Virus record (IMG/VR): IMGVR_UViG_3300027788_000064
Span: 1-26,899 of that record
Strand: one strand, 5' to 3'
DNA: 26,899 nucleotides
Source: a virus
Shown here: positions 7,801 to 14,300 of the stretch, piece by piece
Layout of the letters: each line of letters opens with the position of its first letter
How positions within the stretch are numbered: position 1 is the first letter of the stretch
Program-made: the position numbers and the translations under genes
The notes under the pieces: model-generated
Seen by the model: only the letters and a program-made list of their open reading frames with translations
What the model was told of the DNA's origin: nothing
The model's database searches: none

Positions 7801-10741
7801 CATAGCTAACACTACACAAGCAGGAGCTACTTTCCGATTAGAAAACACAAACACATCCACAGACACTAACACTACTTTCGGCACTATAAACTTTGAAGGT
7901 AACGACAACAGTGCAGGTGCTAACGGTATTAGAGGGTCTATTGTTGGTAAGTCTTTAAGCACTAATGGCGCTATGGGCTTGTTGTTTTCTACAGCTTCAG
8001 CAGGAGGCTCTAACACAGAACGCTTCCGCATAGCCGCTGACGGCTCTCTATCCACCCCAACGCTAGGAACCTCTAACGTCCGATTCGGTGTCAACGCAGG
8101 TAACAGCATTGCAAGCGGTGGTGATTATAATGTTGTCGTAGGCGATGAAGCAGGTACTGCGATTACTACGGGTGATGCTAATACGTTCCACGGTTATCAA
8201 GCAGGAGCCGCAACTACAACTTCTTCGGACAATACTGCTATTGGCGGTGCGGCGTTAGCAACAAACATTCTTGCGTCTAGTAATACTGCCATAGGTAAAA
8301 ATGCTTTATACAGCCACAACGTAGGCAGTGCGGCATCTACCTACAATACGGCGGTTGGGCATCATGCAGGTCTATTAGTAACCACAGGCATCCAAAACAC
8401 CCTCATCGGTGGTCTTGCGGGTGATGCTCTCACAGATGCTGATTATAATGTTGCACTAGGATACCTAGCTCTTTCGGCAGACACTCTTGGTAGTCGTTCA
8501 GTAGCTATAGGTTATAACACTTTAGGAGTACAAAACTTTACAAGTGCTACTAATACTTACAACATAGCCATCGGACACGGTGCAGGAGCCTCAGTCACCA
8601 CAGGCACAACCAACACCATCATAGGTGGGCTTGCGGGTGATGCAATTACTACAGCGTCTAACAACACAGCAGTGGGTTATTCCGCTTTAACTACCAACAC
8701 TACTGGCGATGGTCAGGCGTTTGGTGCTTATGCTTTATTTAGCAACACTACTGGCTCAAATAATACTGCGTTAGGGGCAACAGCTTTATACGCCAACACC
8801 ACGGGGGTAAACAACTTAGCCGCAGGTCTTGCTTCTTTACGTTATAACACTACTGGTGGCTCCAACGTTGCGCTAGGCGTTAATGCTCTTAATGCAAACA
8901 CAACCGCCTCTAACAACACAGCAGTTGGTTATCAGTCTTTACTCGCAAACACCACAGGCTCTGAAAATGTAGCAGTTGGACAGGGTGCTTTAACAGCTAA
9001 TACTACAGCACCAAATAACACAGCGGTAGGTTCAAGTGCTTTATTATCAAACACTACAGGTACAAAAAACGCAGCTTTTGGAACGTATACTTTAGATGCT
9101 TCTACAACTGGAGACAATAACACAGCAGTGGGTTATGCTTCTTTAAGCGCAAACACCACCGCCGCTAACAACACAGCAGTTGGTAGTAGTGCTTTAACAG
9201 CAAACACCACAGGCGCAGAAAATACAGCAGTGGGTCACGTAGCTTTAGCGTCAAACACCACAGGCGCTAGTAATACTGCTTTTGGTAGAGCCTCTTTAAA
9301 TGCAAACACTACTGCAAGTTATAATACTGCGTATGGTACAGATACTTTACAAGTTAACACTACAGGCGCTAACAACACAGCTACTGGTTACCGCGCTTTA
9401 TTTGTAAACACCACAGCCGCTAACAACACCGCAGTCGGTCACTTTGCTTTAGGCGCAAACACCACAGGCTCTGAAAACACGGCTGTCGGCGCAGAAGCAC
9501 TAGATGCCAATACAACTGGTTCTAGTAATAATGCTTTTGGGTATCATTCTTTAAGTAATAATACAACTGGTGGTGCAAATGTTGGTATAGGTAGAGGAGC
9601 TTTATTTTCAAATACAACTGCATCTAATAACACAGCAGTGGGTTACTTTGCTTTATTAGTAAACACCACAGGCGACAGAAATGTAGCTTTGGGCGCATAT
9701 ACACTAGACGCAAACACAACTGCTTCTGGAGCCACAGCTTTAGGTTATAACGCATTATCAGCAAACACCACAGGCTCAACAAACACAGGAGTGGGTTTCC
9801 ATGCTTTAAATGTGAACACCACAGGCGGCAGTAATGTTGCTGTAGGTGCGAGTGCATTACAAGCTAACACTACTGCTTCGAACAACACAGCGGTTGGTAC
9901 AAGTGCTTTAGCCGATAACACTACAGGGGACGAAAATAACGCTATTGGTGGTGGAGCTTTAGGTAACAACACCACAGGTGTAGATAATGATGCTCAAGGC
10001 TTTCATGCACTATTTGATAATACTACAGGTTCTTCTAATGTGGCGATGGGTAATAGGGCTTTAGCAACTAACACCACAGGCGAACAAAATGTGGCTGTTG
10101 GTTCTTCAGCAGGTGATTCAATTACTACAGGAAATAGAAATACAATTCTGGGGTACAATTCTGCTAATTCTTTAGCCGATGGAAGTGACAATGTGGCTCT
10201 TGGTCACCAAGTTGATGTTGGCGCATCTGTTGCTAATACTATTACTTTAGGAAGCGGTATAAGTGCTACAGGTAGTAATGACTTTTCGTTTGGTAAAGCA
10301 TCTAATGTTGTTACAAATGATTTTGATGCAGACGCAAACTGGTCAAGAAGTTCAGATGAAAGATTAAAGAAAAACATTGTAAATCAATCATTGGGTTTAG
10401 ATTTTATTAATGATCTTAGGACTGTTAAATATAACTGGAAGCCAAGTAATGAACTTGATGCTTCTGATGCGCAGTTAGCTCACTTACGCAGACGAGATGC
10501 GGATGGTAATGTTATTAATGATATGAATACCACAGTAACAATGCACAACTTTATCGCACAAGAAGTTAAAACAGCATTAGATACAGCAGGTGTGTCTAGC
10601 TTTGGTGGGTGGAAAGAAGATGACTTTGGAGTGCAACAAGTATCTCGTGAAATGTTTGTTATACCATTAGTCAAGGCCGTACAAGAACTCTCAACACAAC
10701 TAGATGCCGCACTCGCTCGCATCACAACCCTAGAAGGATAA
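4844..10741 (+). CDS. giant repeat-containing tail fibre with C-terminal S74 intramolecular chaperone
   Basis: This 1965-aa protein is the probable host-binding fibre. Residues 1-50 form a virion-anchor-like start with a His-x-His-Asp-Gly motif at 44-48, as in marine phage fibres. A stalk of repeats rich in DVDG, LDVVDIDGAV and LxVxG follows, with three 35-aa tandem units at 322-426 and a 42-aa segment present twice (676-717 and 820-861). From about 1070 to 1790 it is a long run of short repeats of the NTAVGxxALxANTTG type (28 units of mostly 17 aa from 1273), resembling YadA-like or beta-roll shafts. The end (about 1830-1965) is a peptidase S74 domain: SDERLKKNI with Ser1837 and Lys1842 spaced as in endosialidase, expected to trimerise the fibre and then cut itself off before Ser1837. 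GGAG at 4833-4836 sets the start. Codon use changes in patches, suggesting recombination. Confidence 0.88.
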   Translation: MSGTSYTRQSTFADGDTITASLFNTEYNQLVASFAYASSGTTGHQHDGGAGEGGNIHTIGDQDFLNKIVVDSTNNRWSVFVEVGGSAVEQVRIEDGVVYPVTDSDVDLGTNALRFKNAYIDSLTATGNLTVGGNITVTGNVDVDGIVEFDGLSGTGSVTVTDILDQDDMSGDSATALATQQSIKAYVDAQQDTVDTFGEVLALSNTTAGTDISVSTDDKVQFRDSAIYINSSADGQLDIVADTEIQIAATTIDINGAVALNGAVTGATNITLSGELDAATGDFSGAVDIDGALDVAGTTNLDVVDIDGAVDMATTLAVAGNVDFNGDLDVDGVTNLDVVDIDGAVNMATTLLVTGNVDFNGDLDVDGTTNLDVVDIDGAVNMATTLLVTGNVDFNGDLDVDGTTNLDVVDIDGAVDMASTLAVAGVLTAASLDISGDVDVDGTLETDALTIAGVTLAETISDTVGAMVASNTETGIAVTYDDADNTLDFVIGDNAIVQSMIADNAIDSQMYVDGSIDLIHMSANSVDSDQYVDGSIDTAHIADSQITSAKIVDGTIATGDIADDAVTGAKLANNIDIAGTLDVTGVLTADSNVVIAGNLTVQGDTTTLNTATLDVEDKNITLNKGAGDTSGSANGAGLTIQDAVDASNDATILWDTTNDEFDFSHPINVAGKVTSTGTSVFASLDISGDIDVDGTTNLDVVDIDGAVDMASTLQVDGAATFTTEITANGGIALGDNDKATFGAGDDLQIYHDATSSHSIIAESGGGSLLIRGQGVTLQNADGSKAYFGGSGDVATAYYGTSAKLATTSTGIDVTGTVTATGTSVFASLDISGDIDVDGTTNLDVVDIDGAVDMASTLQVDGSITSSDEMTITKAVDDQLTLAYNASNSTSYGYFSIVNNNVGNEFSIHTGGGKTLKLDANGDITFYAANGTTPSFVYDESLGLTINESGADRDFRVESDGNANMLFVDGGNNRVGVGTGSPDDDLHIANTTQAGATFRLENTNTSTDTNTTFGTINFEGNDNSAGANGIRGSIVGKSLSTNGAMGLLFSTASAGGSNTERFRIAADGSLSTPTLGTSNVRFGVNAGNSIASGGDYNVVVGDEAGTAITTGDANTFHGYQAGAATTTSSDNTAIGGAALATNILASSNTAIGKNALYSHNVGSAASTYNTAVGHHAGLLVTTGIQNTLIGGLAGDALTDADYNVALGYLALSADTLGSRSVAIGYNTLGVQNFTSATNTYNIAIGHGAGASVTTGTTNTIIGGLAGDAITTASNNTAVGYSALTTNTTGDGQAFGAYALFSNTTGSNNTALGATALYANTTGVNNLAAGLASLRYNTTGGSNVALGVNALNANTTASNNTAVGYQSLLANTTGSENVAVGQGALTANTTAPNNTAVGSSALLSNTTGTKNAAFGTYTLDASTTGDNNTAVGYASLSANTTAANNTAVGSSALTANTTGAENTAVGHVALASNTTGASNTAFGRASLNANTTASYNTAYGTDTLQVNTTGANNTATGYRALFVNTTAANNTAVGHFALGANTTGSENTAVGAEALDANTTGSSNNAFGYHSLSNNTTGGANVGIGRGALFSNTTASNNTAVGYFALLVNTTGDRNVALGAYTLDANTTASGATALGYNALSANTTGSTNTGVGFHALNVNTTGGSNVAVGASALQANTTASNNTAVGTSALADNTTGDENNAIGGGALGNNTTGVDNDAQGFHALFDNTTGSSNVAMGNRALATNTTGEQNVAVGSSAGDSITTGNRNTILGYNSANSLADGSDNVALGHQVDVGASVANTITLGSGISATGSNDFSFGKASNVVTNDFDADANWSRSSDERLKKNIVNQSLGLDFINDLRTVKYNWKPSNELDASDAQLAHLRRRDADGNVINDMNTTVTMHNFIAQEVKTALDTAGVSSFGGWKEDDFGVQQVSREMFVIPLVKAVQELSTQLDAALARITTLEG
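5807..6121 (+). repeat. three tandem 105-bp (35-aa) units in the fibre stalk
   Basis: Units start at 5807, 5912 and 6017, exactly 105 bp apart, each beginning Val-Asp-Phe-Asn-Gly-Asp-Leu-Asp-Val-Asp-Gly. They code for 35 residues each, and a partial fourth unit lies upstream from about 5722. Differences between units are almost all synonymous. The alternating Asp/Val/Gly pattern suits a trimeric beta-structured shaft. Confidence 0.9.
6869..6994 (+). repeat. 42-codon segment, copy 1 of 2
   Basis: Codes for TGTSVFASLDISGDIDVDG followed by TTNLDVVDIDGAV and DMASTLQVDG. The same 42 residues are encoded again at 7301-7426 without any amino-acid change, but 23 of 42 codons differ. Confidence 0.92.
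7301..7426 (+). repeat. 42-codon segment, copy 2 of 2
   Basis: Same protein sequence as 6869-6994, offset by 432 bp (144 codons). This copy uses mostly C-ending codons (GAC, GGC, ATC, TTC), including one Ser changed from AGT to TCC, in contrast to the T-ending codons of copy 1. Confidence 0.92.
8660..10110 (+). repeat. 28 tandem ~51-bp (17-aa) ANTTG repeats in the fibre shaft
   Basis: From about residue 1273 to 1756 the fibre is a run of units of the form Asn-x-x-Ala-x-Gly-x-x-x-Leu-x-x-Asn-Thr-Thr-(Gly/Ala)-x. I count 28 Leu-x-x-(Asn/Ser)-Thr-Thr blocks; one unit is 16 aa and the usual length is 17. Looser versions of the same repeat extend upstream to about 8045. The pattern is YadA-head/beta-roll-like. 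Codons vary freely (AACACCACA, AACACTACT, AATACAACT) while the residues stay fixed. The DNA has no CRISPR character, because the repeat is in frame and coding. Confidence 0.92.
10340..10738 (+). other. peptidase S74 (intramolecular chaperone) domain of the fibre
   Basis: The last about 129 residues carry the S74 signature. Ser1837 (codon at 10352) starts SDERLKKNI, and Lys1842 lies five residues later, the same Ser/Lys spacing as the autocleavage pair of endosialidase F (Ser911/Lys916). The domain ends in a helical part (EMFVIPLVKAVQELSTQLDA), as expected for the trimeric chaperone coiled coil. The mature fibre should end just before Ser1837. Confidence 0.85.
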
Positions 10742-10746
10742 ATAAA

Positions 10747-10992
10747 ATGGAAGATCGTACAGCAGAACAACTAGCACAAGACTACTCAGCAATGGGTGAC
10801 AGCGTAGCAGTAATAACAGACGTAATCGCAGGAGACTCTATGGCAGATGATATAGCCGCAGATAGGCAGGATTGTGTAGATAGAAACGTACAGCACCTAG
10901 AGCTTATGGTTGCTAAAGACGATTGGGGCAGTGAAGACTTTACAGCCTGTAATGCCGCGATTGTTGCAGGTAACGGCTACACCGCATCATGA
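10747..10992 (+). CDS. small acidic hypothetical protein (81 aa)
   Basis: The start is 6 bp after the fibre stop, with AGAAGG at 10732-10737 as ribosome binding site. The product is acidic, begins MEDRTAEQLAQDYSAMGDSV and contains one stretch around residues 50-60 with His and Leu (RNVQHLELMVAKDDW). It has two Cys (about 42 and 68) and no membrane segment or signal peptide. I do not recognise a named family; small proteins like this follow fibre genes in many marine phages and may be fibre chaperones or attachment proteins, but nothing in the sequence proves that. Its TGA overlaps the ATG of the next gene (ATGA), indicating coupled translation. Confidence 0.72.
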   Translation: MEDRTAEQLAQDYSAMGDSVAVITDVIAGDSMADDIAADRQDCVDRNVQHLELMVAKDDWGSEDFTACNAAIVAGNGYTAS

Positions 10993-11150
10993 GCTATTTA
11001 TTAGATGCTTATGTACTTGCAACAAGCCTAGTCAGCGTGGCTAGTGTTGTTTGCAACTACACAGAAACCCCGAAGGATGACGCATGGGTTGCTAAAGCCT
11101 ACAAGGTTCTAGAGCAATTCGCTTTTCTCGGCAACAAAGCAAAGGACTAA
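10989..11150 (+). CDS. small membrane-associated protein (53 aa)
   Basis: Its ATG overlaps the preceding stop as ATGA at 10989-10992. The 53-aa product begins MSYLLDAYVLATSLVSVASV: a hydrophobic helix of about 18-20 residues, then a Cys-containing turn (VCNYTETPKDD) and an amphipathic end (WVAKAYKVLEQFAFLGNKAKD). This looks like a single-helix membrane protein. I recall similar 50-60-aa proteins in marine phages but no proven function. Since it is followed immediately by a holin-like gene, a lysis-accessory or membrane-remodelling role is possible. Translational coupling at both ends and a start with no gap make it a real gene despite its size. Confidence 0.68.
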   Translation: MSYLLDAYVLATSLVSVASVVCNYTETPKDDAWVAKAYKVLEQFAFLGNKAKD

Positions 11151-11155
11151 AACCC

Positions 11156-11332
11156 ATGGAAGAAACCAAAGAAGTAATAGACATAGCCGCCGCAAGCACA
11201 GGAGTACTGACTATGATTAGTTGGCTACCACCTACTGCTTCTTTGTTTACAATTGTATGGCTAGGCATTAGGATTTATGAATCAGAAACAATTCAAAAAC
11301 TTGTTAATAGAAAGGTAGATAACGATGAGTAA
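11156..11332 (+). CDS. holin-like small membrane protein (58 aa)
   Basis: AAAGGA at 11141-11146 precedes the ATG by 9 nt. The product has an acidic start (MEETKEVIDIAAAS), one or two hydrophobic helices (about 14-40, including SWLPPTASLFTIVWLGIRIY) and a short charged tail (KLVNRKVDNDE). This build resembles class II holins of T7 gp17.5 type, which form holes in the inner membrane at lysis. Such a gene lies next to the fibre gene in T7 too. The last 8 bases overlap the start of the 1646-aa protein gene (ATGAGTAA), a tight translational link. The holin call rests on size, topology and position, so it is tentative; a structural membrane protein is the alternative. Confidence 0.6.
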   Translation: MEETKEVIDIAAASTGVLTMISWLPPTASLFTIVWLGIRIYESETIQKLVNRKVDNDE

Positions 11333-14300
11333 AAAAGAAAACAAGAAAACCGCTAACAAGACTTTGAAGTCTCTGAAACGTAAGCGATATGCTAAAGGCG
11401 GTCGCCCTGCTCTTATACCTAAGCCTATGCCAAAGTCTCCTGCTCCTTATGATGACAGCGATATTAAGCCTAAAGGTGCGACGGGTAACAGTTCAAATGT
11501 AGTTAAGCCCGATGTTTCAGATGTTTTTGTAGCTCCTACAATAACACAACCAACCGCTTCATCTTCAGCGCAACAAAAGGCTATAAGCACTGGAAGTGTA
11601 ACTAGAACAGGCCCAACAACAACGACTAGCGAGGTTCAAGGAGAAGGCGATCCAGATAGTCCTTTATATGATACTCCGCGTCCTGTTCCTGCAAATTCAG
11701 ATTATCCAACAGACGCAGAAACAAGAGAGCTAGCTCGATGGAACATAGCTAATGGTTTTAGCCCAGATACGGGTGGCGGCAGTGCGTCTTTTTCTACTGT
11801 TCCTACAGATATAAAAATCACAGGCCCACAAGCTAACATTCGTCAAATGGAATCTATAAATATTGATTCACAAGAAGGCATTACTGACCGTTCTGCTGTT
11901 CAACAGCTTACCGACGCTACAGACGCTACATCAAGTACTGTGACTGCGGAAACTATGACAGCTGAACAAGGAGGTGTAAAAACAGCGGTTGAAGGCCCAA
12001 CAACTAAAGATGCTAAAAAATACACAGCTGAAAAAGCCGGAAGTGTAGGCACTACTGTAGCCGCTAAATTTGATGAAGATGTTACTAAAGCTACAGCAGG
12101 TGGAACCGATGGGCAAGCCGTAGCTTCTGAAGCACCAAAAACCACACGCGATGATGCTAAAGAAACAGAAGCAAGAGGAACTGCGGCACAGCGCGACCCC
12201 GATTTAATTGATAAAAAATATGCTACAGCCGCTACAGATGGCGTTGCTGAGGTTGCTTCTGGAGTTGAAGGCCCTGATGTAGACACACGTACAGGCGTAA
12301 CAATACCACAATCTAAAATTGATGAAATTAAATTAGATGCTGAAAAACGTGGCGTTGATCCTGATCAAGCTTTAATAGACTACAGAAACTCTAGAGAGTT
12401 TAGAGAAGCCCAAACAGGCACAGCCGCTAAAGGCGATGCCGCTTCTATGAGTTCTTCTAAAGGAACTACTGCCTCCGCAGATTTCTTAGAAGCCGCTAAT
12501 GTTGCCGCAGGAAAGAAAGAACAAATAGCTGACGTAGGCGAAGCAGGTTTTGCAGATCGTGAAGGCCGTCAAGCCGCTGATCAAGGCGACATGGATTCCG
12601 CAACTGTAGGTGACGCACAAGCACAAAAAGACCGTAGAGATGCAGTTATAGAAGATCAATCTGCTGAAGCTACGGCTGAACAAACAGGCGAGTTACAAGA
12701 TTTTACATTGGAACTATCGCGCGAAAATCAAACAGGCGTGGCCGTTGAACGACAATATGAGTCAATGATTATTCCTGAAGATAAAAAACCTGCACAAGCA
12801 GAATACTATGCCGCAGACTTTACACCCGAAGGCGGCAATACAGACATAGATGCCATACCCGCTTATGAAGTAGCCGCTACAAGAACCGCACAAGTAGGAG
12901 AAGCCGCACAGCGCATTGCTACTGAACTAGGCGATGCAGAATCTGTAGATTTAGTAGGCCGTGAAGCTATTACAGGTGACGCGCCTCAAGGAGATGCCGC
13001 ACAAATTGGTGGTGTTCCTACAATGGCCGCCGCAACTATGCAAGCAGTTAAAGGCGAAGATAGAACCGTAGCCGCCGCAGATATGAACGCGGTTGTTGCA
13101 AACGTACAGCCAGAAATAACAGCCGCTATTGCTGAAGACCCTGCAACAGTTCGTGTAAAAGAAGACGAAGGTGCAGACCCACAAACTATTGCGGCTATTG
13201 CGGCTTTGCCTGTTGAAGCACTTGTCTCCACACAGATGGAAGGTTTACTTGCAGGTATGGAAGACGGTAAAACTCCATTGTGGGCTAAGCCCGCTATAGA
13301 TGCAATGAACCAACAAATGGCCGCTAGAGGTTTAAGTGTTTCTACTGTAGGCCGTGATGCATTGTTTAATGCTATTATACAAAGTGCGTTACCGATGGCT
13401 CAGAGCAATGCTCAAGCTTTACAGCAACGCGCACAGCAAAACTTGTCTAATCAACAGCAAGCTAATCTTTCGACTGCTCAAGGTGTTATGCAGATACGGA
13501 TGCAGAATCTTGCTAACCGTCAAACTGCCGCGTCACAGACTGCTCAAATGGCTCAGCAGATTCAAGTACAACAAGGTACATTTAATCAACAAGCTGTTAT
13601 GACTTCAGCAGAGCAACGGCAACAAACTGAATTAGCTAATGCACAAATGGCTCAGCAACGAGCGCAACAAACATCCGCACAGACTCAACAAGCCGCTATA
13701 GCTGAGTTAAGTACAAATGCTCAAATGGACTTAGCAAACTTGCAAGCTTTAAATCAAGCAGAGTCTCAAAACATGACTGCTGATCAACAAGCAAGATTGC
13801 AAACGTATAATGCTCAAATAAATAAAACTATGCGTCAGGCAGAACTTAATCAAGACATGGAAAAAGCTAATATTTCACAGTCTTTACAGGTTGAAATGCA
13901 ACGTGTGTCTGAAATGAATGCGGCCTCTAAAGATACAATGACCGCAGAAAATCAAGAGCGTATGACAAACATACAAACTCTTATAGACTTCCGTAAAACT
14001 GACGCACAGTTTGCTCAGCAAATGGACTTGGCTAACATGTCCAATGAGCAACAAATGGAACTTGCTAACTTATCTGAAAGAGCCGCTACAGACACAGCAA
14101 ACTTTACAGCAGAGAATCAATTTGAGTTAACAAGACTTAATAATGTTGTTACGCGAGCTAGTCGTCAAGCAGAACTAGATCAGCAAATGGAAGTTGCTAA
14201 CTTAGATAGCAGTTTAAAAATAGAACTATCTGAACTGTCTGAAAAGAACAACACCTCTCGTGCAAACATGAGCGCAGATCAACAAATGCGTTTAAAAAAC

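Noticed and set aside
8660-10110. Regular ~50-bp repeats that could suggest a CRISPR array
   Set aside because: The repeats are in frame, coding, without spacer/repeat alternation, and give a consistent fibre repeat protein.
12986-13231. Minus-strand frames at 12951-13231 and 11900-12286
   Set aside because: They are shadows of Ala/Thr-rich plus-strand coding; low complexity, no start signals.
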